From: a bacterium
Lineage (GTDB): Bacteria > CAYTYR01 > UBA6262
Assembly (NCBI GenBank): GCA_028712895.1
Contig: JAQTPL010000020.1
Location: 1-36,026, forward strand
DNA length: 36,026 nucleotides
Direction: 5' to 3'
The notes under the pieces were generated by a model. The model did no database searches and was not told where the DNA came from. It worked only from the letters and a program-made list of their open reading frames with translations. The stretch's first letter is position 1. Each line of letters starts with the position of its first letter. Positions 7,901 to 15,798 of this stretch are shown here, one piece after another. The translations under genes and the position numbers were made by a program.

Positions 7901-8399
7901 TATATTCAAATAAGGCCATCCTGGCCTGTTCCTCATTATCCTGCAGCAAACTACTGGAGATCTCGCCTTTCAAACATCCGCTCATGGCGATCAGTCCCTT
8001 GCTGTATTTGGCTAATATCTCCTTATCAATGCGCGGGCGGTAATAGAAACCCTCTAAAAAGGAAAGCGTGCTCAATTGCAGGAGATTTTTGTATCCTTGC
8101 AGGTCTTTAGCCAGGAGGGTCAGGTGAAAGGCTGCTTCACCGATACCATTAGTGCTATTGCGGTCAAAGCGGGATTTAGGAGCAATATACATTTCACTGC
8201 CGATGATCGGCTTGATGCCGTTCTTCATCGCTTCTTTATAAAAAAGCACTGCCCCAAATAGGTTCCCATGGTCAGTAATAGCTACTGCCGGCAGGTTCAT
8301 AGCGCCGGCAGTTTTTACTAGCTTCTCTATACTAAGAGCCCCATCCAGGAGGCTGTACTCTGTGTGGTTGTGCAAATGGACAAAATTAGCTTTTTTCAT
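4953..8399 (-). CDS. dnaE: DNA polymerase III alpha subunit (DnaE)
   Basis: The replicative polymerase subunit, 1148 aa, a normal length for DnaE1. Order of domains: N-terminal PHP (VHLHNHTEYSLLDGA, with HxH metal ligands), the polymerase core with GPGRGSGAGSLVAY and the catalytic PDLDIDF near residue 400, fingers and beta-binding region with HhH motif (GFNKSHAAAYAYLAYQTAY), and a C-terminal OB fold (about 985-1060). There is no DnaQ-like exonuclease insert, so it is not PolC. The ATG at 8397-8399 is preferred: the longer TTG start at 8435 coincides with a consensus -35 box, and the ATG at 8408 overlaps the -10 box. No Shine-Dalgarno site precedes it, and the mRNA is probably leaderless. Confidence 0.96.
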   Translation of the reverse strand: MKKANFVHLHNHTEYSLLDGALSIEKLVKTAGAMNLPAVAITDHGNLFGAVLFYKEAMKNGIKPIIGSEMYIAPKSRFDRNSTNGIGEAAFHLTLLAKDLQGYKNLLQLSTLSFLEGFYYRPRIDKEILAKYSKGLIAMSGCLKGEISSSLLQDNEEQARMALFEYKQIFGDGNFYLEIMDHGLEEEHKVGKQLVALAQREKVGLVATNDIHYLHKEDSFAHEVLMCIGTGKRITDDDRMHLSTNEFYFKSPQEMEKLFAEVPQACANTVRIADQCHLELNFAQVSLPAFTVPASYNLDTYLEKLCKDGLKKRYDQVTPEIEKRIDYELSVIKKMGYSAYFLIVWDFIHYAKTHGIPVGPGRGSGAGSLVAYSLQITDIDPLRYGLLFERFLNPDRISMPDLDIDFSDDGREEVINYVRNKYGEKNVAQIITFGTLGAKLVVRDVARVMNIPLDEADRLAKLIPNDPGMTLADAASQNADLKKNMSASPELKQLFQVAHTLEGLTRHSSKHAAGIVITKDELTNYVPLSKNSKGQVTTQYDGKTLADIMGLLKVDFLGLRTLTVIDSACKTLAADRQVKIDINQIPLDDIQTYELLSRGQTLGIFQLDSSGMRDLVRKIKPTSMEDIIALIALYRPGPMGSGMLDDFVGRKHGKIPVKYDLPILEPILKETYGVIVYQEQVMQIAMAVAGFSAGQADILRRAMGKKNPEAIEKERKVFLEGAQKNKIRAEKATKLFDLVAQFGGYGFNKSHAAAYAYLAYQTAYLKTHYPLEFMSALLTSEMGNQDDIVLYIEEAKDMGIPIGPPHVNFSFAKFKVEGNSIRFGLAAVKNVGEGAIDSMVTARQKEGLFTSFYDFCKKVDLHAVNKRVVESLIKCGALDQLGSTRMEMFDTLENVIQKAAVLQQDIISGQTSFLDELPVEEPRVETGKLHHKEWHENKLLEGEREVLGFYMTGHPLARFADELQTYTTANLQDVANIPEKQPLRVGGIIKKVKMLFTKKNEKMAVFVLEDLKGEIPVVVFPDNYSNPGINSLVKTDQTVIVCGQLDKRRAETQVILDRIIPLEQARERLTQSIQIHIKTVGLEKDYLDKLKAAMAKYPGKCPVYLHLHTPHTGEVVVSPDSNVRVGATLAFQQEIEGLLGKGSVQFKS

Positions 8400-8406
8400 G
8401 CTTTTC

Positions 8407-8435
8407 ATTTTAGATGTCTTTGGGGTTTTTGTCAA
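8407..8435 (-). promoter_or_regulatory. dnaE promoter placed directly at the start codon
   Basis: TTGACA (8430-8435), 17-bp spacer and TAAAAT (8407-8412) on the minus strand. The predicted start point, about 7 nt past the -10, is 8400, one base before the ATG at 8399. This predicts a leaderless or 1-nt-leader transcript. Confidence 0.7.
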
Positions 8436-8463
8436 TTAAAATAAAACCGCTAAGTCTTGGTTA

Positions 8464-8492
8464 TTGATTTTCACTGGCTATTGTGCTAAACT
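8464..8492 (+). promoter_or_regulatory. Probable promoter of the M48 protease gene
   Basis: TTGATT (8464-8469), 17-bp spacer and TAAACT (8487-8492) with a TGC extended -10 just upstream. It is divergent from the dnaE promoter 29 bp away. Both boxes match consensus only at 4 of 6 positions. Confidence 0.5.
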
Positions 8493-8523
8493 AAATTAAT
8501 ACTAAATAATAAGAGGTGCCGTA

Positions 8524-9336
8524 ATGAGGAAAAAAACGCTATTTCAGACTATTTTTTTGTTCCTGGGCCTGATCCTATTGATATCTTGTGCGATCGTGCC
8601 GATCACCGGCCGGAGACAGCTCTCTCTCGTCTCCATAGGAGAATTAACCAGCATGAGTGCGACCCAGTATACCCAATTAATGCAGCAATCCAAGATCAAT
8701 CCGGACAAAGTTACCACGGCAATGGTACGTAAAGTCGGCAGCAAGATAGCAGCCTCGGCCGAACAATTCCTGAGAGATAACGGCTTAGAAAACGAGATCA
8801 GTAACTACCAGTGGGAATTCAATGTGATCGCTGATTCAGCCACGGTAAATGCTTTTTGCATGCCTGGCGGGAAAGTAGCAGTCTATACAGGGATATTACC
8901 GGTTACAAAAACTGAAACAGGATTAGCTGTAGTCATAGGCCATGAAGTAGCTCACGCCTTGGCTAATCATAGCGGTGAAAGAATGAGCCAATTGTTGATC
9001 CAGCAATTAGGCGGGCAAACCCTGGCTTTGGCCATGCAAAATAAACCAGAAGCAACCAGGAATCTTGCCCTGGAGGCATATGGTATCGGCAGCTCCCTGG
9101 GGCTATTACTTCCCTACAGCCGTTTGCACGAATCAGAAGCAGACCATATCGGTTTGATCATTATGGCCCGGGCTGGCTATGATCCCCGCGAAGCTATCCC
9201 TTTTTGGGAACGCATGAGCCAACTGGGCGGGCAAAAGCCGCCTGAATTATTATCTACACATCCGGCTGATGAAACCCGCATCAACGCGATAAAACAGGAA
9301 TTACCTGAAGCTTTGAAATACTACCAGCAGCCTTAA
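8524..9336 (+). CDS. M48-family zinc metalloprotease lipoprotein
   Basis: A 270-aa exported lipoprotein: signal peptide with lipobox L-I-S-C (Cys22), then the M48 peptidase domain. The zinc motif HEVAH is at 140-144 and the third ligand region HESEAD at 202-207 (E203 expected to bind zinc). The TGRRQL signature after the lipobox and the later GYDPREAIPFWERM and STHPADETRI stretches are typical of the Oma1/LoiP/YcaL-like periplasmic branch that degrades misfolded envelope proteins. The ATG follows AGAGGTG. It is a single gene with its own promoter, convergent with fic across a shared stem-loop at 9361-9392. Confidence 0.9.
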   Translation: MRKKTLFQTIFLFLGLILLISCAIVPITGRRQLSLVSIGELTSMSATQYTQLMQQSKINPDKVTTAMVRKVGSKIAASAEQFLRDNGLENEISNYQWEFNVIADSATVNAFCMPGGKVAVYTGILPVTKTETGLAVVIGHEVAHALANHSGERMSQLLIQQLGGQTLALAMQNKPEATRNLALEAYGIGSSLGLLLPYSRLHESEADHIGLIIMARAGYDPREAIPFWERMSQLGGQKPPELLSTHPADETRINAIKQELPEALKYYQQP

Positions 9337-9353
9337 TCAAATTTAATACTGGC

Positions 9354-9404
9354 CAATAAAAGAACCCCTGTGCGTTTTCACACAGGGGTTCTGTAAATAT
9401 ACTT
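9354..9404. terminator. Bidirectional terminator, copy 1 (end of fic and M48 gene)
   Basis: A perfect 12-bp inverted repeat, AGAACCCCTGTG (9361-9372) and CACAGGGGTTCT (9381-9392), with an 8-nt loop. On the minus strand the stem is followed by TTTTATT, so it should terminate fic; on the plus strand the U-run is poor. The hairpin and its flanks (CAATAAAA on one side, ACTT on the other) recur almost identically at 10913-10960. Confidence 0.85.
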
Positions 9405-10743
9405 ATTTAATACCCTTCAATTTTGAATGAATATTCTTAGTTGGGATAAATACAAACTTTTTACCAATCTTCGTTTTTTCTAAAAACCCGTCCTTTTCTA
9501 AACTAAGAAGATCTGCCCTCGCCGTTTGATATACTATATCATATGTATTTTGGATGTATTGAATACTATACACGGCATCTGAATGCGAAATAGCATGATA
9601 TAGCAATTCATATTGTCTGTGATTTAGTCCGGGATATTTACGGATAAACTTCTGAGACTCCTTTATTTCCTGTTGTTTCTTTGCCAAATATTGCTTCAAT
9701 GATTCTAGAGATAGGCAAATTGCTCTTAAGTTATAGGTTACAAAATATGTTAAATCCAAATCATCTAGTTCAGTGTATAAATATGACCGGGCGTATTGCG
9801 CCGGAGCTCTTAGTAAAATCCTAGAAATTGATAAAAATTCAAAAAGCCAATATTTATTCTTCAATAAAAACCAATAAAACAAAGCTCTTGCGGTTCTACC
9901 ATTGCCATCAACAAAAGGATGTATATAACCTATATTAAAATGCAATATAATAGCTTTTATTACCGGATGAACGAATTCGTTTTCAGCCGAAGAGTTAATA
10001 TAATTACATAGGGCCGCTATCCTCTCTTCAAGCTCTTCTGCCTTTGGCGGATCATAAAGCACTTGCCCATCATTTTCATCAACTACTTGCACTTCCTCAT
10101 CTGGTTTTCTAAACCTTCCAACTGCTTCGGGATTCTCCAAAGTATCTTTCACTATAGAAGCATGTATTTTTCTTATTAATTCTCCAGAAAGAGGTTCTTT
10201 TAGCAGATCTTTAATATTTTTTATAGTTATATAATTATTTAATATCATCTGTTCACTTGTATTCTCAGGTTTTTTCCCTTCCCTAAGCATCGCTTTGGCT
10301 TTTTCCCTTGTTGTTGCAGCGCCTTCTAATTGACTGGAAGCGATAGCTTCCTCCATTATCGAACTAACAAGATATCTTTCTTTTTCCCCAGTATGTGTGC
10401 TAGGATCATCAACTAAAATTTGTCCGCTTGCCTGCTGATCTATATAATGAAGATCTCTTAATACAGAATCAGGTAACCAATACTTAAAAAAATCCCCTTT
10501 TTTGTCTTTTATATTTATTTTTTTTAACTGCTGAGAACGATTAAGCTTTAAATATCCCCAAGCAAATTCACTTCCAATGCCCTCGGGGAACTTGAAATAC
10601 TTAAGTTTATCCCAATATACATACTCGTCATTAGCCTTGGCAATAATATTATTTAGTTTTCCTGTGTTGATGATGTCCATGATTTTTTCAATACTTGTTT
10701 CAAGTATGCTTTGCCATTTTGGAGCTGGTTCTGGTAATTTCAT
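9403..10743 (-). CDS. Fic-family AMP-transferase with class II inhibitory helix and C-terminal winged helix
   Basis: Fic proteins transfer AMP (or another phosphate-linked group) from a nucleotide to target hydroxyls. Domains in order: an N-terminal Fic_N-like region (1-110); an inhibitory helix carrying SSQLEG (136-141), which fits the (S/T)xxxE(G/N) motif before the Fic core and makes this class II; the Fic core with HPFVDGNGRTAR (catalytic His near 275); and a C-terminal winged-helix region (about 365-440). The ATG at 10741-10743 is chosen because AAAGG overlaps the alternative ATG at 10752 but is correctly spaced for this one. No small antitoxin ORF lies next to it, in keeping with self-inhibition. 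The winged helix and the repeated sites over its promoter suggest autoregulation. Confidence 0.92.
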   Translation of the reverse strand: MKLPEPAPKWQSILETSIEKIMDIINTGKLNNIIAKANDEYVYWDKLKYFKFPEGIGSEFAWGYLKLNRSQQLKKINIKDKKGDFFKYWLPDSVLRDLHYIDQQASGQILVDDPSTHTGEKERYLVSSIMEEAIASSQLEGAATTREKAKAMLREGKKPENTSEQMILNNYITIKNIKDLLKEPLSGELIRKIHASIVKDTLENPEAVGRFRKPDEEVQVVDENDGQVLYDPPKAEELEERIAALCNYINSSAENEFVHPVIKAIILHFNIGYIHPFVDGNGRTARALFYWFLLKNKYWLFEFLSISRILLRAPAQYARSYLYTELDDLDLTYFVTYNLRAICLSLESLKQYLAKKQQEIKESQKFIRKYPGLNHRQYELLYHAISHSDAVYSIQYIQNTYDIVYQTARADLLSLEKDGFLEKTKIGKKFVFIPTKNIHSKLKGIK

Positions 10744-10779
10744 TGAATACATCCTTTATTAATTATGGTATTGGTTTAA

Positions 10780-10910
10780 TTACTAATTTAGTAGATATTA
10801 GTATTTAATTAGTAGTTACCCCTTGATTCTATACTACTAATATCATACTAATTAGTACTTGTCAAGCATTAATTACTAATTTAGTAGATATTAGTATTTG
10901 ATTAGTATTT
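10780..10910. repeat. ACTAAT/ATTAGT operator-like array upstream of fic
   Basis: Nine copies of ACTAAT or its complement ATTAGT occur in 130 bp: starts at 10782, 10797, 10808, 10836, 10847, 10851, 10875, 10890 and 10901. Two blocks of about 40 bp (10780-10817 and 10873-10910) are near-identical direct repeats with the same internal spacing (15 then 11), 93 bp apart. Between them is the perfect palindrome ACTAATTAGT (10847-10856). The arrangement looks like a cooperative repressor-binding region; the Fic protein's own winged helix is the obvious candidate ligand. Confidence 0.75.
10837..10865 (-). promoter_or_regulatory. Predicted fic promoter
   Basis: TTGACA (10860-10865), 17-bp spacer and TATTAG (10837-10842). 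The palindrome ACTAATTAGT lies inside the spacer and the flanking ACTAAT blocks lie on both sides, so bound protein would occlude polymerase. The leader to the ATG would be about 85 nt. Confidence 0.6.
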
Positions 10911-10912
10911 AC

Positions 10913-10960
10913 AATAAAAAACCCCTGTGCGTTTCCACACAGGGGTTTATATTTTACTTG
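10913..10960 (-). terminator. groESL terminator, copy 2 of the twin hairpin
   Basis: AAACCCCTGTG (10919-10929) and CACAGGGGTTT (10938-10948) form an 11-bp stem with an 8-nt loop, followed on the minus strand by TTTTTTATTG. It lies about 60 bp beyond the groEL stop. Apart from one loop base and the stem foot it equals the hairpin at 9361-9392. Confidence 0.85.
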
Positions 10961-10972
10961 TCTTTAGTTTTT

Positions 10973-11005
10973 CCGCTGACTGCGAACCGCGGACTGCTGT
11001 CTGTT

Positions 11006-11007
<2 letters not shown>
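10973..11007. repeat. Heptamer array C, at the groEL stop
   Basis: Five exact 7-nt units on the plus strand: CCGCTGA, CTGCGAA, CCGCGGA, CTGCTGT, CTGTTTT. The last unit abuts the groEL stop codon (11006-11008). The word family (CYGCSRW) is shared with arrays at 242-283 and 18030-18057. It lies between groEL and its terminator, so it is transcribed as 3' untranslated RNA. Confidence 0.85.
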
Positions 11008-12640
<1,633 letters not shown>

Positions 12641-12928
12641 TTACTCTGCTATGCCCATGATATCGTCTTGGGTCATAATGAGATATTCGACGTCATTAAT
12701 TTTTATTTCTGTGCCTGAATACTTGCCGAACAAGATCTTATCGCCGACTTTGACATCCATGGCGATTTTCTTGCCATTATCATCGGTTTTGCCTGGGCCA
12801 ACCGCGATCACTTCACCTTCCTGCGGTTTTTCTTTAGCTGTATCAGGGATGATGATTCCTCCCTTTTTCACTTCTTTAGCCTCTGAGGCTTTTACTAACA
12901 CTCTGTCTCCAAGCGGTCTTAATTTCAT
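12641..12928 (-). CDS. groES: Co-chaperonin GroES (Hsp10)
   Basis: A 95-aa GroES, full length. It shows [13 protein letters not shown], the mobile loop that contacts GroEL ([19 protein letters not shown]), [10 protein letters not shown] and the C-terminal [17 protein letters not shown]. It caps the GroEL ring during folding. The ATG follows GGAGGAG. It is the first gene of the groESL operon, with a 5' leader containing an 11-bp inverted repeat and the CIRCE element. Confidence 0.98.
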   Translation of the reverse strand: MKLRPLGDRVLVKASEAKEVKKGGIIIPDTAKEKPQEGEVIAVGPGKTDDNGKKIAMDVKVGDKILFGKYSGTEIKINDVEYLIMTQDDIMGIAE

Positions 12929-12975
12929 AATGTCTCCTCCTTCCTTTTATTATGTATAACCCATATAAAAGCAGA

Positions 12976-13007
12976 AACTTACAATTATATAAGTGCAATT
13001 GTAAGTT
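12976..13007 (-). promoter_or_regulatory. Hairpin in the groES leader next to CIRCE
   Basis: Eleven-base arms (12976-12986 and 12997-13007; core ACTTACAATT with AATTGTAAGT) surround a 10-nt loop. One arm overlaps the last bases of CIRCE. In the mRNA it would form a 5' hairpin, possibly stabilising the transcript or competing with the CIRCE RNA hairpin. Confidence 0.6.
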
Positions 13008-13032
13008 AGCACTCTTAAGTTGTGACTGCTAA
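13006..13032. promoter_or_regulatory. CIRCE operator (HrcA site)
   Basis: TTAGCACTC (13006-13014), a 9-nt spacer, then GACTGCTAA (13024-13032). This matches the CIRCE consensus TTAGCACTC-N9-GAGTGCTAA with one mismatch in the right arm. It lies immediately after the -10 box, as expected for HrcA repression of heat-shock operons. hrcA itself is not in the window. Confidence 0.93.
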
Positions 13033-13061
13033 TATATATCAAAAACTACTTTTTTTGTCAA
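13033..13061 (-). promoter_or_regulatory. groESL promoter
   Basis: TTGACA (13056-13061), 17-bp spacer and TATATA (13033-13038) on the minus strand. The start site falls inside CIRCE, so repression would be by direct blockage. The -35 box is only about 10 bp from the stop of the upstream gene, and no terminator separates them. Confidence 0.8.
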
Positions 13062-13070
13062 GAACTTTTT

Positions 13071-14051
13071 TTATTCTACGACTTCGGCGGCGGTTTTAAG
13101 GACATGAGCCGGTATTTCCAGCCCGATGACCCGGGCCGTATTCAGGTTGATGACCAGGCGGTATTCAGAATGAGTGATCACCGGCATAACCGCTGGATTC
13201 CTCCCCTTTAAAATATCTATTGCTTGCGGAACCGTGATCACAGTGCCCTTTTTAAAATCAAAACCAAGGGAACACAAAGCCCCTTTTTTAATTAGGCTAT
13301 TTAAGGAAGAATAGGTTGGTATTTTATTGACATTAGCTACGGCAATTACGCCCTCGCCAAAAGCAGATATTTTTGCGTCCGCCACGGTAACTATGACATC
13401 AACTTTGCGTACCATGGGTTTTGCGGCAGCAGCCAGGGACTCGACAGAATTCGCGCCTTTGGGAATAAAAAATTCCACAGCCTTCATTTTGATCCGGCCC
13501 ATAGCTTCTTTCCAGGCTTTCACCTGGCTCAACGGCGCAGGATCTTCGGCATTGTATAAGAATCCGATCTTCTTTGATTTAGGCAGTACATGCAGTAGAG
13601 CGCTTAATTGCCGGTCAGCGGAAACAGCGCAATGGCTGCCAGTGAAATTAGTGTTTGGCTGGGCCAGGCTTTCTACCAGTTTTGCTCCCACCGGGTCAGC
13701 AACAGCAGTGAAAATTACCGGCTTGATAATACCGGCTTCTTTGATGGCCAGACAGTTTGGCGTGCCAGCCGTAAAGATCAGGTCAATATCCTGTTCTATC
13801 TTTTTTAACTGGCTCAGGAATAATTCTTTAGACCCCTGGGTATCCAGGACCATAAACTCCAGGTCCAGGCCGGCAGCTTTGGCTTGTGTTGCTAATTCTT
13901 CCTGGAAAACCTTTCTGCAGATAAAATAATCCGGATTATCATAATAAACCGCTAACAATACTTTCTTGGCAGTATCTGCCTGGAGTACCAAAGGAAATGA
14001 CAGGACTATGGCCGCAAACAAAACCAGCGCTAACGCTTTCAGTATTTTCAT
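13071..14051 (-). CDS. ABC transporter substrate-binding protein (PF04392-type)
   Basis: A 326-aa exported protein: signal peptide 1-25 (ALVLFAAIVLSFPLVLQA) then the two-lobed binding fold of the ABC_sub_bind family, related to TrpX/YtrF-like periplasmic proteins. Family stretches include IDLIFTAGTPNCLAI, PVIFTAVADPVGAKLV, KIGFLYNAEDPAP and ALCSLGFDFKKGT. Members bind amino acids or other small ligands for an ABC importer, but no permease or ATPase lies nearby, so the ligand and partner are unknown. The ATG follows GGAG. It is the last gene of the run that begins at uvrB. Confidence 0.85.
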   Translation of the reverse strand: MKILKALALVLFAAIVLSFPLVLQADTAKKVLLAVYYDNPDYFICRKVFQEELATQAKAAGLDLEFMVLDTQGSKELFLSQLKKIEQDIDLIFTAGTPNCLAIKEAGIIKPVIFTAVADPVGAKLVESLAQPNTNFTGSHCAVSADRQLSALLHVLPKSKKIGFLYNAEDPAPLSQVKAWKEAMGRIKMKAVEFFIPKGANSVESLAAAAKPMVRKVDVIVTVADAKISAFGEGVIAVANVNKIPTYSSLNSLIKKGALCSLGFDFKKGTVITVPQAIDILKGRNPAVMPVITHSEYRLVINLNTARVIGLEIPAHVLKTAAEVVE

Positions 14052-14067
14052 AATCTGCTCCTTTACT

Positions 14068-14814
14068 TTAGATAAACAGTTCAGCTATAAACCAGATGCC
14101 CAAGATGATTATACCATAAAAACTCAGGTTAAAAAGAACATAAGACACAGGATTTCCTTTTTTCAGGATCTCAATATCTTCCACATATATTATTTCACAG
14201 GCTCCCGGCCCGGTATCAGTCCGGACAGTACTGGTCTGCCATTTATACAGGGATGGTTTGTCAAGATTAGCTTGTCCGGTATTAGTGGCCACTACATCAA
14301 CTAATTTGCCTTTGATCCTGACCTGGTCCCCCACGTTCAGGGAATTCATCTTGCGTTCTAACGCTTTATCATTAATAATAAGATGCTCATTGGCGATCTC
14401 ACTGGAATCGACTTCCAGTCCTGCTTCATATTGCCAATAGGTGAACCGTCCATCCTGCCAAAACCGCAACTTTTTACTCTGGTAAACTTTCGTCGCCAGG
14501 TTGCTGCCCCACACCAGGCTTACATCCATGGGAAATACCGAAGCATATTTATAGATACTGAACCGTTTGTAATTGAGTTTATGAACAAGTAAAGCGCTGA
14601 CCGTATAATCAAAACGCGGGGTTAACTCATACGCATAGCCGTCTTTGGAAAAAGTAATAGGTTTCAAGTCTAAGACTGGTTTCTGTATAGGCTCCTTTAG
14701 TGCTTCCGGTACAATTTCAGTAATACCGTGATAATCATTCCTGGTGAAAAAAGTGATCCCGTAAATCAACAGCAAGCTAATGAACAAATAAGATCTATAT
14801 TTATTCACGTTCAT
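14068..14814 (-). CDS. Membrane-anchored protein of unknown function, partner of the HEAGH protein
   Basis: 248 aa with one N-terminal membrane segment (about 8-24), an extracytoplasmic region of about 200 residues and one C-terminal segment (about 225-246). The middle holds a stretch reading NVGDQVRIKGKLVDVV, which looks like a small OB- or SH3-like barrel, and a region YDYTVSALLVHKLNYKRFS-like in pattern. I do not recognise a named family. The start overlaps the end of the upstream HEAGH gene by 14 bp; an alternative GTG at codon 3 is better placed behind AGGA. The overlap implies a two-gene functional unit, perhaps protease and its regulatory subunit, but that is inference. Confidence 0.7.
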   Translation of the reverse strand: MNVNKYRSYLFISLLLIYGITFFTRNDYHGITEIVPEALKEPIQKPVLDLKPITFSKDGYAYELTPRFDYTVSALLVHKLNYKRFSIYKYASVFPMDVSLVWGSNLATKVYQSKKLRFWQDGRFTYWQYEAGLEVDSSEIANEHLIINDKALERKMNSLNVGDQVRIKGKLVDVVATNTGQANLDKPSLYKWQTSTVRTDTGPGACEIIYVEDIEILKKGNPVSYVLFNLSFYGIIILGIWFIAELFI

Positions 14815-15415
14815 CCTGATTAACCTGATACTGTAGATAGAGCATATATCCGCCCCAAGCCAGAGCTGCCAGCATAAGTATTATGCCCAGGGTAAAACTG
14901 ATATTGGCCAGGAGATGGTCATACTGCAGCCAGCCCAAACGTCCCAGGATATTTTCCCAGTCATGGTATCCTGGCGCTTCTTTTCCGGTCACACCTCCTA
15001 ATAGGATCAATTCACCGGCTCGGGCATCATTAATATAGGGGGCGTTATCCATGAAACTCTGTCCCAGCCACCAGAGCCCGATTGAGGCCCCAAAAGCATC
15101 CCGGTTCTTCAGCAGGAACGCCCCGGCCACTATCGCCGGCATAATCAATTGCATCAGTGTCCCACCCAGCACTCCCATAAAATCACCTAAAAAGGAAAAA
15201 ATAATATGTCCGGCTTCGTGCATCGGCAGGTTTATATTGTGCATGAAAGACATCATCTGGTCATTCAAAGGGGTTTTTATTAACCTTAAACCCCAGATCA
15301 GAAAGAACATATACGCTATTACCCGGCCATAGAAATACACTGGTTCGGTTTTATTCTGCTCCGGAATAAATATTTCTTTGAGCACTTGCTTTATATTCGA
15401 ATCATTAGCTGTCAT
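14801..15415 (-). CDS. Polytopic membrane protein with HEAGH zinc motif (putative M50-like metallopeptidase)
   Basis: 204 aa with about four membrane segments (near 28-46, 72-100, 105-122, 170-194). The motif LPMHEAGHIIFSFLG (HEAGH at 66-70) lies at the head of a membrane helix, as in site-2-type (M50) proteases and related zinc membrane proteins. A later conserved-looking block, SFMDNAPYINDARAGEL (about 120-136), could supply the third metal ligand, and HDWENILGRLG follows. The protein is shorter than typical M50 enzymes, so peptidase activity is only inferred. No Shine-Dalgarno site is visible. It directly overlaps the 14068-14814 gene. Confidence 0.75.
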   Translation of the reverse strand: MTANDSNIKQVLKEIFIPEQNKTEPVYFYGRVIAYMFFLIWGLRLIKTPLNDQMMSFMHNINLPMHEAGHIIFSFLGDFMGVLGGTLMQLIMPAIVAGAFLLKNRDAFGASIGLWWLGQSFMDNAPYINDARAGELILLGGVTGKEAPGYHDWENILGRLGWLQYDHLLANISFTLGIILMLAALAWGGYMLYLQYQVNQDERE

Positions 15416-15423
15416 TAGAGTAA

Positions 15424-15798
15424 TTAGTGTTTAATATTGAAGGCAGTGGCAAGCACCAGCGCCACCAATTCCTTTTTCCGCCATACCTCGATCAGCGACA
15501 CAGTAGTTTTCTTGCCCTCTTTGATATTTTTGGCCCTGGCTTCTATCACATCGCCGACAAATACCGGCGACAGGTAATTGATCTTCATTTCCATGGCCAC
15601 GGCCACTCGCCCCTTGGTATTCACTGCCTGGGCAAAAGCCCGGTCAGCCAGGGTAAAGATCGCTCCGCCATGAGCTGAGCCATTAGAGTTCAGGTGCCGC
15701 GGCCCGATCTTCAATTTGTAGCTTTTTCCCTGAATAGCGGTCTTAATGCCGACCAGCTCTGAGAATGGGCTTCTTTTTTGGTGAAATGATTGTTTCAT
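15424..15798 (-). CDS. PaaI-family hotdog thioesterase
   Basis: A 124-aa single-hotdog protein that would hydrolyse acyl-CoA thioesters. The signature HGGAIFTLAD (43-52) places the oxyanion-hole glycines and the catalytic Asp; AVAMEMKINYLSPVFVGD and the C-terminal ELVALVLATAFN strands complete the fold. Its closest general match is the phenylacetic acid degradation PaaI/YbgC-like group; the substrate is unknown and no phenylacetate genes are nearby. The first 56 bp overlap the 3' end of coaX in another frame. The ATG follows AGGAT. Confidence 0.85.
   Translation of the reverse strand: MKQSFHQKRSPFSELVGIKTAIQGKSYKLKIGPRHLNSNGSAHGGAIFTLADRAFAQAVNTKGRVAVAMEMKINYLSPVFVGDVIEARAKNIKEGKKTTVSLIEVWRKKELVALVLATAFNIKH

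Noticed and set aside
4953-8435. dnaE starting at TTG 8433-8435
   Set aside because: That codon overlaps the -35 box of a consensus promoter and the extra residues (TKTPKTSK) are not part of the family.
9403-10743. Fic as a toxin with an antitoxin neighbour
   Set aside because: No small partner gene is adjacent, and the inhibitory helix is built into the protein.
10780-10910. CRISPR-like direct repeats upstream of fic
   Set aside because: Only two 40-bp copies with no unique spacers and no cas genes; the inner ACTAAT pattern fits operators.
13071-14051. A full ABC importer operon
   Set aside because: Only the binding protein is present; neighbours are not permease or ATPase genes.
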